Shown here piece by piece: positions 10,607 to 22,632 of a DNA stretch of 64,000 nucleotides. Each line of letters starts with the position of its first letter. The first letter of the stretch is position 1. The translations under genes were made by a program, and so were the position numbers. Source of the stretch: Diphasiastrum complanatum (Eukaryota; Streptophyta; Lycopodiopsida; Lycopodiales; Lycopodiaceae). The stretch lies in the NCBI GenBank assembly GCA_029204225.1, contig CM055099.1, positions 45,277,489 through 45,341,488 on the forward strand, given 5' to 3'. Under the pieces are notes generated by a model. It saw only the letters and a list, made by a program, of their open reading frames with translations. It searched no databases and was not told where the DNA came from.

Positions 10607-10940
10607 GAATTCGCAACTTCAGTGTCCACGATTTGGTAATGATTGTCACGAATTTTGAGGCAACGTTCTGGGGGCCCGCGAATTCCTATAAGTGATTTTT
10701 TATTGTCAAAAGAGAGAAAACGTCTGATAGTGCAAAAATGTATCTGATCAGAATTCGCGGAGATAATAGAGAAATCGTGAGAATCAATTTGAGCTTCAGC
10801 AAATTGTCTGCGAATTCGGAGAATGGATATCTGATGAAGAAAACTACATTTTTCTATTTTTAAACATTTTTGTGTCTGAGAAAGAATTCGCGGAGGCCAA
10901 AAATGAATTGTTCTCTGTGAAAAAGGGTTCAGGCGAATTC
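10607..10940. promoter_or_regulatory. Cluster of six GAATTCGC/GCGAATTC sites
   Basis: The octamer GAATTCGC, or its complement GCGAATTC, occurs exactly six times: 10607-10614, 10678-10685, 10751-10758, 10810-10817, 10884-10891 and 10933-10940. Spacing is about 50-75 bp and both orientations are used. Most are followed or preceded by ATCTGA or GTCTGA words. The cluster lies upstream of the TATA box on the minus strand, as expected of retrotransposon U3 enhancer repeats. Confidence 0.6.
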
Positions 10941-11109
10941 TATCTGAGATGCTCTGAAAAAATTTTGTCTGAAACTAATGACTTTTGTGGTTTTCTTAGA
11001 GAAGACTATTGGTATACCTGATCTGATAGTATCTTGATGGGTGGAACAAGAAAGCTCAACAAAAATGTTGTCGAAATGGCATGCAGACAATAAAAAGGAA
11101 GAAAATATA

Positions 11110-11950
11110 GTAGGAAAGAAAACAGCTAATACATATCAAGATAAAAGCAGGGTTCGTTGTACTTTCTAAGTCGACTCCCATTGACCACAATATCGAGGAT
11201 ATCGCCTTGAAGGGTTTGGAGTTGGACATATCCATAGGCAAAGATGTCTTTAATGACGTAAGGTCCTTGTCTAGAAAATTTCAGTTTGCCTTTGAAGGCT
11301 TTGGCCTGGTATAGCAGGACCTTATCTCCAACCTAAAAATCTCTAAGTTTCAATGATCGATCATGCCATGCATTTTGTCATCGTTTGTGGACTTGTTGAG
11401 CATGGATGCTGATCCATCGTGTTTCACAGAGTTGCTCCAGATGGAATAACTTATTTGCTAGATTCTGAGGAGTATCGAGCTCAAGGTTATAGGCTACTCG
11501 AAGGGAGGGGATATGGAATTCCACAGGCATAACGGCTTCTTGGCCATATGTGAGCTGGAAAGGGGTTAAGCCTGTAGCTCGTTTCGGGGTGGTGCGATAA
11601 ACCCAGAGAGCAACATGGAGTTTGAGTTCCCAATCAGATCGGCTGGATTCGACGATTTTGGTGAGAATTCCACATAGGATTTTATTGGTGGATTCTACCT
11701 GGCCATTGCAGCGTGGATAGTATGGGGAACTTTTGCGATGTACCACAAAAAATTTGGAAAGAAGATCTGCTATGACAGAGTTAAGGAAATGTGTACCCTT
11801 ATCATTAATAAGCCTCTAGAGGACATCCGAACCGAACTATAACTTGTTCATAGAGAAATTTGGCGGTAGAACGAGCGTCAACATTGTGAACAGCTCTTGC
11901 TTCGACCCATTTGGTGCAGTATTCCATAGTTACTATGATGTAACGAGATT
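11110..11950 (-). pseudogene. Ty3/Gypsy (Tat-like) integrase C-terminal relic
   Basis: The minus strand encodes the retroviral integrase core and C-terminus. In order these are YIIVTMEYCTKWVEARAV, then SPYYPRCNGQVESTNK (the E-containing core motif), TTPKRATGLTPFQLTYG, and after a stop near 11340 the GKLKFSRQGPYVIKDI and VVNGSRLRKYNEP tail. It is 5'-truncated near 11950, and stops and frameshifts separate the pieces. The TPFQLxYGQEA and VNGSRLxxY signatures fit the non-chromodomain Tat-type Gypsy lineage. The fragment at 34372-34797 is from the same lineage. Confidence 0.8.
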
Positions 11951-12992
11951 GTGTGTGTAGTGCATTTTTCTGGTCAAAATTTCAAAATTTCAGCAACTAC
12001 AATCATTGATGCTGATTTTCTAGAAGAAAATGTGCTAGATGTATCTCATATGCGCAAATTCTGCTATTATGCCACTTTTTACTGATGTACAAATGTAGCT
12101 ATGTTAAAGAGTAGCTATAAAATTCTATGGCAGGTTCAAATGTATCAAGTCATCAAATGATAGTTATATCAGAAGAATTAGAGATATGTTTAAGACTTTA
12201 CTATTTTTAGTAAGTTTGTTAGTATTACTTGTTAAACTATGATTAATAAAAGATGCCCAACAGGTACCTTTAAGGCATTGACTTAAGTTTCAAGGAAAGG
12301 TCCAAAGGCTAAGGGTCCTGCAAACAACGACAATCAAAGTTCAGTTCATGGGTCACAATCTATGTCGATACACTGCAATGGGACAAAACCCTAAATTTTC
12401 TTTTTCAGGTTTTGTGTAACAACAAATGTGTAAGACCCTTCATGTTTGGCCTAGTCTTCTTCCTCTTTCTAGTCTCCTACCTAGTTCGAAGTTAACACTC
12501 TTCTTACAAAGCCACATTAGTTGCTCACAACGAGAACATCATCATACATCTCATCTCTGCTGTTAAATATATGCTTTCAAGCTGCAGAAATAGCTTAAGT
12601 AACTGCTACATTGTATTCTTTATGCCGATAGTTTTTCGCAAACAAATCATATGGCAATGCTTTCTAGTTTGCAGCGGGCAGAGATATGGGCTGCTTAGTT
12701 CTGCCTTTCATAGCTAAACCTGCTATTGAGTTCAGAAGTACTACGATCAAGTAAATATGGTAGATAGTGCTATTCCATCTCTTGTCAAAAAGCAAAAGAA
12801 GAAAATATGTAGTCAGAACATCTCACTAGTGCTAGCAATACGCGTCTTAAAGTCACGGGAGCAGAGATAAAGACGTCTTACCAAGAAGTGGGATCTTTCA
12901 TCATTCGATCCCTGCTTCGTGGACTATCTATTTATCTATTATGCATTTTGCTATAGAGGGAAAAAAAATTATTTCAATCTAAAATTCAAAGA
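11951..12992. other. Intergenic DNA upstream of the tRNA gene
   Basis: No gene, LTR boundary or repeat recognised over about 1 kb. Confidence 0.5.
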
Positions 12993-13064
12993 GCCTTTAT
13001 AGCTCAGTGGTAGAGCGTCAGTCTTGTAAACTGAAGGTCCAGAGTTCGATCCTCTGTGGAGGCA
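12993..13064 (+). tRNA. tRNA-Thr (anticodon UGU)
   Basis: A 72-nt cloverleaf folds fully. The acceptor GCCTTTA pairs with TGGAGGC (with two G-U pairs), leaving A as discriminator. The D-arm is GCTC/GAGC with loop AGTGGTA. The anticodon stem is TCAGT/ACTGA, with loop CTTGTAA giving UGU at 13025-13027. The variable loop is AGGTC and the T-arm CAGAG/CTCTG has loop TTCGATC. Internal A box (TAGCTCAGTGGT) and B box (AGTTCGATCC) are present. No CCA is encoded and no intron is present. A T-rich run starting at 13065 can serve as the RNA polymerase III terminator. It looks functional. Confidence 0.95.
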
Positions 13065-13065
13065 T

Positions 13066-13076
13066 ATTTTTTTAAA
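13066..13076 (+). terminator. Poly-T terminator of the tRNA gene
   Basis: A run of seven or more T residues starts within 2-4 nt of the mature tRNA 3' end, the usual RNA polymerase III stop. Confidence 0.75.
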
Positions 13077-14173
13077 AAACGTCTAACTCCAAGAATCATC
13101 ACAAGAGCATACACGATAGGCAAAATTCATTTTCAAATGTTGTCATATTTCACTCTGCAAATGAAAGTGATAATGCAAAATTTTCCCTTCATCTTAATAA
13201 TTAAACATATCAAAGGGATAGATACTCTTTTCAGCATTGGAGCTTCATAACTTCAAGCTATTGACATGAAGTAGACTTTCAACTTTTGTAAATTACTTTA
13301 ATGACTACAGCTTTCCTTCAATTAAAATGTCTACTAAAGAGTTGAAGCTTCAAAGAAGATACTAAAATTTGGCACATTAGTCCTTCAAAATTCAAAAAAA
13401 GAAATTCATTGTTCACTTTGACGATGTGAAACCTTTAGATATTACCTTTTGAAATGTTGTCACAAGAGGCATTATAATGCTACTGAAAGAATGAATAATG
13501 GAGTCCATTTTTGTAAGAGCCATTCACTTTTATTTTAAGCACCAAGCAACAAGTCTTCCACAAGGAAAATTATCTCAATTTTTTCTCATGTGGTTGTTGC
13601 CTTCTCCAAGTGATCCAACGTCGACCATTTTGCCCTATTTATTATTGTTAACACTTTTCCATTGTTCAAAGCAAGCAAAACTCTACTAGCTACATGAACT
13701 TCAACATCATACGGACCACATATCTTATGACCACTCAATGATGCCTTTTCACATAGTTACCTATTCTCAAGCAGCTCAAGTGACCTAAATAAAACAAGTC
13801 TATTTTTTTAATAGAAAGAAAAACAACGATAATTGAGCATTTTATTGATTTTTTCATTAATGACTATTATGCCACATATGTTGCGTAGCCACAATGCCAA
13901 GAGGAAAAGGCTATCAAAAGGATGTGAAGAAGGCCATAGACATCTTGAATGTCTCGATAAAAAAACTTATACACTCTTCTACCATGAATGTGGATATGGA
14001 CATTGCTATAAGAATCATCTATTAAGACCTAAACCTAGCATACCATTGAATCTAATAAACATTAACTCAGCAAGAACCCACACAATATAGCTCCAAAAAA
14101 GACCACACTCTCCTAATGTCTTACATACCTATGTAAGTAGCAGTACTTTAGTGATCCCTATATGTCCATTTAG
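13077..14173. other. Intergenic DNA
   Basis: AT-rich, with no gene recognised. An 85-codon frame at 13833 has no identifiable family. Confidence 0.5.
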
Positions 14174-15139
14174 TGTTGGGGGCTAAATGGCAAGTTACCC
14201 TTGGATAAGGAGTATCCTTAGGATTAAGGGTAGGTGCCTTTGGATAAGGACATGCAAGTGACTATACCTTGGTCGGAGGTTTGGAATCAAGGTACCCTTG
14301 GATAAGGGGTAGCCTTAGGATTAAGGGTATGTGCCTTTGGTACTATTGTCATTGGTTAAGGGTAGGTAGGTGTCTATGCCTTGGTTGGAGTATGGAATCT
14401 AGTGAGGTATTAGAAAGTCATTACCATGGGTGTATTGGCTATTTTTCTAAACCTTGGGCCTCAACCTTGAACCATATCACTTTATTGGTCAGACCAAAGT
14501 ATTCAAGCACAACTTGGGCAATGGGACCTAGTAGGAGGGCGCCCTTCCAAGGTGTCCATTGAGTTCCCAATTCCCACAAGAAAGGCATTCAAAGAGTCAT
14601 AGGTTATGGAAGAAGTCTCTTGACCTTCCATAAGCCTATGAAGGTTTTTTAACTCCCCTAGGCCTCTCTCTTTCTCATTGGTTGTGCATAGAACTCCATA
14701 GTGTATCGGAAGGTGCCATTTGCCATCTATATGAGGGGAGGAGGGCGCCCATGGTGAGGAGGAGAGATCTCTCTTGTTTGCTATGCTTATGCTCTAGTGT
14801 GGCTACTAGTGTATAAAGTGTTTTCTTGTGTGTAGTATGCTTAGGATTTGGATTTTGCTTATGGTGTGGGACATAAGTAGGATTTGGTGATGCAGAATTG
14901 TATGTGCTATTTAGCTATGGTTGGATAGTGAATACTTGAGGCCACTTGTTATCTACCTTTGTGATTAAGATTAGGGATATAGGTGGAGGAGAGATCCATG
15001 GAGGCTTGAAGATCCTTACTTGCAGGTGGAGGCATCCTAGCTTGGAGTTGGGGAGCATCTTGGATCTTGCAGGTTACTTGGAGGACCTTTGGAGGCACTA
15101 CCTTTGGATTAGGAGGACTTCTTGACTTCATGTGTAACA
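14174..15139 (+). repeat. 5' LTR of Gypsy-1
   Basis: It starts TGTTGGGGGCTAAATGG and ends CATGTGTAACA one base before the primer-binding site. It contains an internal repeated block (ACCCTTGGATAAGG with the following 45 bp) at 14197 and 14294, 97 bp apart. No second copy is present to confirm the ends. Confidence 0.65.
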
Positions 15140-15140
15140 G

Positions 15141-15152
15141 TGGTATTAGAGC
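15141..15152 (+). other. Primer-binding site (initiator tRNA-Met) of Gypsy-1
   Basis: TGGTATTAGAGC differs at one position from TGGTATCAGAGC, the usual complement of the initiator tRNA-Met 3' end. It lies directly after the LTR. Confidence 0.75.
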
Positions 15153-15403
15153 TAGACAAAGGATGATAATCTTTCTAACCTTCTTCAAGTTCTATTAAGA
15201 TCACAAATCAAATTTTTTTTGGGAGAAGATTATTGGCTTTTCTAGTAGTAGGAAGCTTGTAGTTAAAGTACCCAATTAATCTAGTTCTCTTGTTAAAGAG
15301 TAGTGATGCTTATAGAATTGTTTAGGTGCTGATTTTTTATTATGTTGGAGAAGTTTGAATGTGGGCTCTTGGTTTAGAATCTTCTTGAAAAAGGATTTGT
15401 GGA

Positions 15404-16387
15404 ATGGTTAGAGGAAGTCTTCCTCTACATCCGCAAATTTTGTCTTTGGAAAAAGATTTGGAACAATTTATTCAAGATTTTTATGAGTACCTAAATCCAC
15501 TTTATAGTGACAATCCACCTAAGGTACAAATGTTAATGTTTATAGATGGGTTACCAGAAGATTACCAATGGATGTTTGTAGGAACCATCCAAAAACCCTA
15601 TAGAATGCTATTAGGGCTGCAAAGTATTTTGATGACACACCTAAGCCATTAAGGGGTCACCAGCCTAATGAGCCAAAAAAAGTTTTTAGCTCAAAAGGAA
15701 GGATAGGGAAGCTGTTAAGGAAACACATCCCAATTCCAACAATCCTAAGAAAACCAGAAAAAACTTTAAAAATCATCAGGGTGGCAAAGATATAGTTGAA
15801 TCTCATAAGAAGAACTTGTGCTTCAAGTGCAATGGCGAAGTCACCTTGCACCACGAGATTGCATCAAAAAACCAGCTTCTACCTCAGGTAATCTATCTCG
15901 AAGTAATGACATGGATGTATGTTTCCTTAGTTCTTTAGTTTTTGGGCCTAATGACCTTATTTGCATTAAAGGTAAAGTTAAAGATCAAGTTGTTAATGTC
16001 CTTTTTGACACATGATTCCCTCATAACTTTATTATTGTAAATTTGGTGCAGACGCTAAACTTTCCTACCAGAAAAAGTGAGAAAAAATACTATGTGACAA
16101 TGTCATCGGGAATCAATTCAGCGTTTATGGATTATGTTGTTCCTGATGTAGAATTGCACATACATGATTACTCTGAAAAACTAGAATTCCATATTGCTAT
16201 TGCATTAGCTAATGTAGATATTGTTCTCGGGCAACAATGGCATTTTGATAAGAATAAGTCATTGAAAATTGATTTTGTTGAAAAATCTTTATCTTTTATG
16301 CATGAGGATTCTTTGATTAAGATCAAGGCTACTTTAAGTGTTAACACTAAAAATGTTAATCCTTATTTTAAACGGGAACTTAATTCA
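15404..16387 (+). pseudogene. Gypsy-1 gag end and aspartic protease
   Basis: Remnant of gag (DNPPKVQMLMFIDGLPEDY), with a degraded zinc-knuckle region near 15820 (CFKC in one frame, HLAPRDC in another). The retropepsin domain follows: KVKDQVVNVLFDT, then FPHNFI and the flap-distal VDIVLGQQWHFDK. The catalytic DTG is broken: GAC ACA is followed by TGA (16013-16015) where Gly belongs. The frame up to ELNS is interrupted by the Copia-A insertion and resumes exactly after it at 22633. Confidence 0.8.
16383..16387 (+). repeat. Target-site duplication (left) of Copia-A
   Basis: ATTCA directly before the TGAAGAAA start of the Copia-A 5' LTR. It is repeated as ATTCA at 22628-22632 directly after the 3' LTR. 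Confidence 0.85.
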
Positions 16388-17371
16388 TGAAGAAATGAAA
16401 TGTTTCTAACTACAAAGCCTTGCTAGCTTTCAACCCTCAGCTTGACGAAGATGTTCGCGAACACGAAAGTCAGGAGACACGAAGCACGAAAAGTTTCGCA
16501 AACACAAAAGTCAAAGCAGACGAAGACAAACGGTTCGCGAACATGAAAGATTCACGAACGAGAATCTTTTGCGGTCCAGTACAAGAGAAGACAAACGACC
16601 AAAACAAAAACCAACGACAGAAACAAAACCTTCTCCTGCCCTCCGTGCTCCAAAGAGTACCAGCAAGATCATGCAAGTACCCAATGATCTGATGGTATAA
16701 CGTCAGCAGATACATTCTAGGTCATGGCTAATCTGCCACTCTTGTAATTCCCTGATTAGTTGTAGATGCTTGATCACTCTAATCTCAAATTTACATAGAG
16801 CGACCATACTTACTAGATGATACTTGACATATAGATCAACAGAATACACATACAATGTAATGTAGTGGTCTGATGCTAGTAAGCAATCAAGACGAAATAC
16901 AGACAACAAGTCCGCCTGCATGCGAGATGTAGCTCTGTGATCATGATCCATAGAGATCCCATTGTCCGCTAGTAAAGCGAGACGATTACTCGTGAGAGAA
17001 CCGTGTTTCTCCCACGCCAACGCATTGCGTGGATTTGCATGCAGTGCTTGAATAAAGCAGAGGAAGATCAATATAGATAATTTCTCTTGTTGTGTCTGAT
17101 CTCGAATGCAAATGCGTCTGCTGTTACTCATATGTCTGAGTTTCTTGTTCATTTTAATTTCGCACCTTGGTTGAAACTATATTGAATGCTGCATGAATTT
17201 TATAAACATAGATCAGCAGTGCCTGACTACATTCTGGAGGATTGTAGGAGTGATTCAGCTGGCAGTGTCCAACGACCGCATTAGAACTCCATCCGAGTCG
17301 CAAGAGGATCATGGTTCCTTCGCGAAATCTTCGCGACTGTGAAATCCAAATCGCGATTCTGATTCTCATCA
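16388..17371 (+). repeat. 5' LTR of Copia-A
   Basis: A 984-bp LTR from TGAAGAAATGAAATG to GATTCTCATCA. It aligns along its length with 21676-22627. Confidence 0.9.
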
Positions 17372-17372
17372 G

Positions 17373-17385
17373 TGGCATCAGAGCC
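17373..17385 (+). other. Primer-binding site of Copia-A
   Basis: TGGCATCAGAGCC, one mismatch from the initiator tRNA-Met complement, one base after the LTR. Confidence 0.8.
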
Positions 17386-17485
17386 GGTCATCCTGTCATA
17401 CTGACATAGCCAAGAAGCTAGCAGATCCAGGAGGCCCAGCATTCAAACTAACACCCATCAACAAGAGAAAAGACTCCAAGAAGCA

Positions 17486-18440
17486 ATGGCTTCAATCAGC
17501 AGCATGCGAAGCAAGATCTGCACAATATTTGATTCTTCAGGATCTAACTTTCTAGTCTAGAAAGTTAAGACATCTTTGATACTCAAGTGCGAAGGACTAT
17601 TCCCCTGGGTGGATGGCACAGAAGAAATGCCTACGACAGCAGACAAGGAGCTACGCAAATGGAGGGAGAAAAATGACAAGGTAGTAGCCTTGCTATCATC
17701 TTCCATCGAAGATAGTCTCACACTTGACCTGGCTACACTCTCCAAAGCTAAGGAGATGTGGGATGCATTACTCACCATATTTTAGATGAAATCAAAAAAT
17801 CAAATCATGATGCTGAAAGATCAGCTGAAGAATTTGCAGTGGGATGGAAAAGACCTCACTTCTTTTGTAAGAAAGATGAAGGATCTATTTTTGTCACTAC
17901 ATAACTCTGGAACAGAGAAAGTGTGTTAGCTGAGAAGCAGCTCACGTACTTGTTGAGAGCCTTACCCAGATCATTCCAGATGACAAGGACCCTGCTCGTA
18001 AAAGATCTCGCCATGAACCTCAAAAAGGCGATTATCAAGATTCGAGAGGAAGTCGAGGCCAGAGAACATCTTGATCACAGAGATGGTTCTGACCAGGCCC
18101 TCTATGACAACAAAGAAAAATCAAAGAAGTAATTTAAACTTAAGAGGGAGTCCAATCAGAGGCAGGATCGTGACCAACAAGCAGAGGGAACAAACAAAAA
18201 CAACTGGAAGACCAAAGGGAGGTCGAAACAACAAGGTGCAGACAAGAAGACTTGTGTGAGATGCAGAAGAGACAGGCATACAGTAGATACCTGCTGGCTC
18301 AATCCCAAGATTGAGTGTATCCATTGCCACAAGAAGGGTCACGCAGTCATGGATTGCCACCAGAACTCGAGAAACAAGTCAGCATAGAACAGACAGGAGA
18401 ATAGCAATAGTTCATCCTATTTCGAGGAGCTCGAGAGCTC
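17486..18440 (+). pseudogene. Copia-A gag
   Basis: Starts at ATG 17486 (MASISSMRSKIC). The UBN2/retrotran-gag type core follows (LTLDLATLSKAKEMWDAL, FVRKMKDLFLSL), ending in two CCHC zinc knuckles near 18250-18350: CVRCRRDRHTVDTC and CIHCHKKGHAVMDC. Codon 25, a conserved Trp before KVKT, is TAG (17558-17560). Further breaks include a TAG near 17783 and frame changes near 17925 and 18130. The product would form the virus-like particle and bind RNA. Confidence 0.85.
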
Positions 18441-18529
18441 AAAAATGGGCGAAGAAACAACGAACAGAAATTGTTCGATCGCCTATATATGTGTAGACGT
18501 GTGTGTAGCATCAACATCTGACACACATG

Positions 18530-21500
18530 AGGTGATCCTAGATTCAGGAGCCACCTCACACTTCGTGACATCAAGATGAATCATGTCTGATTTCAGAAGT
18601 GCAGATCCCTCAAGATTCATAGTTCTTGGAGATGGATCTAGACATCAAGTGAATGGTATTGGTTCACTATGGCTCAACACCAATGGCAGAGACAGACGAC
18701 TCGAAGACGTTCTGTTTGTGTCTACTCTGCAACAAGACTTGCTCTCTGTAGCAAGAATAGCAGATGCAGGGATGTGTGTGACGTTTTCTAACGAAGCGTG
18801 CAACGTGATTGATGCCAGTACCAGTACTCTTATCGCTCAAGGCAGAAGAAAAGAAAACCTGTATCATCTGAAGGTACGTCTACCTGTAGATCAGGTGCAT
18901 CAGACTCATGATGACTCACCAGACACTCTATGGCACAGAAGACTCTGCCACATGAACTCAATGGCAATTTACCAAGCAAGCCATCATGGAGCGATAACAA
19001 GGGTTAGCATCTCGAATGCAGCCAATTCGACCACCTGTGATGCATGTTTGAAAGGCAAGATATCATGCACACCATTCATTAAAGACTCCTATAGAATGAC
19101 AAAGATTCTGGAGCTAGTGCACTCTGACATCTGCGGAGTAGATCTCATTAGGAGGTTCAAAGTATTATATAACCTTCATTGATGATTATAGCAAATTTGC
19201 CAAATGTATTTTATTCAGAATAAATCTGAAGCACTTGATAAATTCACAGAATATGTGAATTGGGCTGAGAGATGTACAAGCAGCAAAGTGAAGCAGATCA
19301 GAACAGATCGAGGTGGCGGATACATCTCGAATCGCTTCACTGACTTCTGCAATGATCGTGGCATCATTCACAGAAGAACTGTAGCCTACACACCGCAGCA
19401 CAATGGTGTTGTTGAACGAAAGAATGAGATCCTGATGGAAGCAGCCAGATGCATGATGGCCTAATCAAAAGCTCCAAGGGCACTGTGGCTGCTTCAGCCA
19501 CATACATCCAGAACAGAAGAGGCAAGTCTGGTGTTCCTCACACAACACCACATGAGCTATGGTGGGGTAGAAAGCCCAACCTGTCTCACGTCAAAATCTT
19601 TGGTTGTGCAGCTTATGCACATATTCTTGATAAGCTTCGAAAGAAGCTTGATGAGAAAGCCGAGCAGGGATTCCTGGTAGGTTATGACAACAACTTGTCA
19701 TACTACAGAGTCTACATGCCAAACACGAACACTATAAAAACAGTGAGAGACGTCAGATTCGATAAGAGCAGGACAATGGCCAATGACGATCCTGTCAGTT
19801 ACGAAGTTCTAGAGAGACAGTACTATGACATCTTGCCAACGACAGAGGGAGCAGAGTACGAACACGAAAACAAAATTTTTTGAGTCGTCTCCCATTCGAG
19901 CAATGAATCTGACGAAGAAAGATTCGAGAGGCAACATGCTGCTGCGGTTTCTGTAAACCAAAATGGTTTCAGACCAAGCAGAGCACACAAGGGCAAAGGC
20001 ATAGCTGTTCCAGGAGGATCTCCCAGAAGGTCGACAAGACCACAAAGAGACAGCTCAGCTTCCACATCAGAAGAGTTCTGTTCAGTGGCGAACCACAGAC
20101 TTTCGAGGAGGCGATTGAAGGTCCAGAAAAGGATAGATGGATCCAAGCCATGAACGAAGAGATGGAGTCCATGAGAAAGAACCAGGTATGGACGTTGGAG
20201 CCATTACCACATAAGCGCAAGACTATCAAATGCAAATGGGTCTTCAAACTCAAATGTGGACAAGATGAGAATGTGACGAAATACAAGGAAAGACTGGTAG
20301 CAAAAGGTTTTTCTCAGAGATACGGTATTGACTACTCTTAAACCTTCTCTCCTGTCGTCAAACATTCATCCCTACATTTGTTATTTGCATATGCAACAGC
20401 TTATGACCTCATGATCCACATTGTGGACGAGAAGACAGCCTTCTTGCATGGCGAATTAGACGAAGAGGTCTACATGGATCAACCCCCAGGATATGTCTCA
20501 AATTCACTTCCTAACTATGCATGCAGAATGCATAGAAACATCTATAGTCTGAAACAATTAGCCCGACAATGGTACAAGAAGAAAGATCAAGCCTTGAAAT
20601 CATTAGGATTCAAGCCTCTGTTGGCTGATTACAATGTATATGTTAGAGTTACAGATGGACAAATCATCATCGTGGCTGTGTATGTGGATGACACTCTGAT
20701 ACTTTGTAGGAGTGAGCAGCTAATTGCTGAAGTGAAGGCAGACATCTCGAAACATTTCGAGATCGTGGATCTGGGAGAAGCCAGGTGTTACCTAGGCTTG
20801 CAAATTGAAAGAGACTATGAGGGAGGTAAATTATACCTTCACCAGTCCAGATACACCCAGAAGATCCTAGAGGACTTTGGGATGCTGAATTGTAAAGGAG
20901 CGAACACTTCAATGCTCGCAAGGATGGTGCTGACGAATGATGACTGTCCAAAGGCTGAGAAAGAGAGAAAACAGATGCAGTTCACACCTTATAGGAAGCT
21001 GATAGGATCATTGATAAACCTTGCTGACAACACACGTCCTAATATTGCTTATGTAGTATTCAGGATGAGTCAATTTTGCACAAATCCAGGCTCGACAAGT
21101 TGGAAGATTGCAAAATAAATTTTGCAATATCTTCAATTAACGAGGGATTATGACTTGTGTTATTGTCATGGTGCAGATTTCATGATACTTTCCTACATCG
21201 ACGCTAGCTGGGCATCTCTCAAGGATGACTACAAAAGTGTCTCGGGAGGATGCACCATCGCATCAAGAGCAGCAATTCTCTGGGTCAGCAAGTCTGCAGA
21301 CCGTTGTAGCCCAACCATCCTGTGAAGCAGAGTACGTAGCAGCAGCAAAGATGGCCAACAAAATAATCTGGCTAAGATAGTTCATGGACGAATTGGGAGA
21401 AACAAGAAACGATCCCTTGGGCTTGCAGATGGACACCTCTGCAATACACCTGATGAAAGATCACATGTTCCATTCTTGAACAAAACACATTGCGATCAAG

Positions 21501-21670
21501 TACCACTTGATCAGAGATCTAATTGAAAAGAAGATGTTGTAGACCACCTTCATCGGAACAAAAGACATGGTTGTTGCGGTTGCTGCCATCTTCACTAAAG
21601 CCATGGACAAAGGACTCTTTAAGAGACAAAGGAGCAGTCTCGGGATCATAAAGCTATCATGCTTTGAGAG
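18530..21670 (+). pseudogene. Copia-A pol (protease, integrase, RT, RNase H)
   Basis: Protease active site LDSGATSHF near 18540, followed by TGA at 18576. GAG-pre-integrase LWHRRLCHMN follows with the CDAC half of the HHCC finger (18930-19080). The integrase core has IRTDRGGGYISNRF and QHNGVVERKNE (19290-19430) with a TAA at 19462. Then come the C-terminal HVKIFGCAAYAH, RT with KCKWVFKLK (20230), EKTAFLHGELDEEVYMDQP (20430) and an intact YVDD (20676-20690), and RNase H with SYIDASWA near 21195 and the C-terminal FTKAMD. Stops at 20339 and 21116 and several frameshifts make it non-functional. Confidence 0.9.
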
Positions 21671-21675
21671 GGAGT
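21666..21675 (+). other. Polypurine tract of Copia-A
   Basis: GAGAGGGAGT directly upstream of the 3' LTR start TGAAGAAAC; it primes plus-strand DNA synthesis. Confidence 0.75.
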
Positions 21676-22627
21676 TGAAGAAACAAAATGTTTCTAACTA
21701 CAAAGCCTTGCTAGCTTTCAACCCTCAGCCTGACGAAGATGTTCGCGAACACGAAAGTCAGGAGACACGAAGCACGAAAAGCTTCATGAACATGAAAGTT
21801 AAAGAAAACGAAGACGAATAGTTTGCGAACACGAAAGATTCACAAACGAGAATCTTTTGCAGTCCAATACGAGAGAAGGCAAACGACCAAAACAAAACCA
21901 ACAACGGAAACGAAACCTTCTCGTGTCCTCCACGTTCCAAAGAGTACCAGCAAGATCATGCAAGTACCCAGAAGTACAGATATCTGATCTGATGGTATGA
22001 CATCAGCAGATACATTTTAGGTTGTGCCGGCTAATCTGTCACTCTTGTAATTTCCTAATTAGTTGTAGATGCTTAATCACTCTAATCTCAGATTTACATA
22101 GAGCGACCATACTTACTGGATGATACTTGACATATAGATCAACAGAATACACATACAGTGTAATGTAGTAGTCTGATGCTAGTAGCAATCAAGATGAAAT
22201 ACAGACAACAAGTCCGCCTGCGTGCAAGACGAGCTCTGTGATCCATAGAGATCCAACTGTCCACTAGTAAAGCAAGACGATTACTCATGAGAAAACCGTG
22301 TTTCTCCCACGCCAACGCACTGCTTGGATTTGCATGCAATGCTTGGAGAAAGTAGAGGAAGATCAATATAGATAATTTATCTTGTTGTGTCTAATCTCGA
22401 ATGCAAATGCGTCTGCTGTTACTCGTATGTCTGAGTTTTCTTGTTCATTTTAATTTCGCACCTTGGTTGAAACTATGTTGAATGCTGCATTAATTTTATA
22501 AACGTAGATCAGCAGTGCCTGACTACATTTTGGAGGATTGTAGGAGTGATTCAGCTGTCAGTGTCCAGCGATCCTTCACGAAAGCTTCACGACTATAAAA
22601 TCCAAATCGCGATTTTGATTCTCATCA
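21676..22627 (+). repeat. 3' LTR of Copia-A
   Basis: A 952-bp LTR ending GATTCTCATCA and followed by ATTCA. It matches the 5' LTR apart from scattered transitions and short indels (for example extra bases near 21970). Confidence 0.9.
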
Positions 22628-22632
22628 ATTCA
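22628..22632 (+). repeat. Target-site duplication (right) of Copia-A
   Basis: ATTCA, identical to 16383-16387. Confidence 0.85.

Larger units (their letters stand above)
16388..22627 (+). mobile_element. Copia-A: complete but inactive Ty1/Copia element
   Basis: A 6.24-kb element with two LTRs (16388-17371 and 21676-22627), PBS (17373), gag-pol (17486-21670), a polypurine tract (21666-21675) and an ATTCA target duplication. It sits inside the protease-RT spacer of Gypsy-1, and removing it with one ATTCA restores the Gypsy frame. The LTRs differ at many sites, mostly transitions, plus small indels, so the insertion is not recent. Fragments of the same family recur at 7330, 34862 and 39727. Confidence 0.92.
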
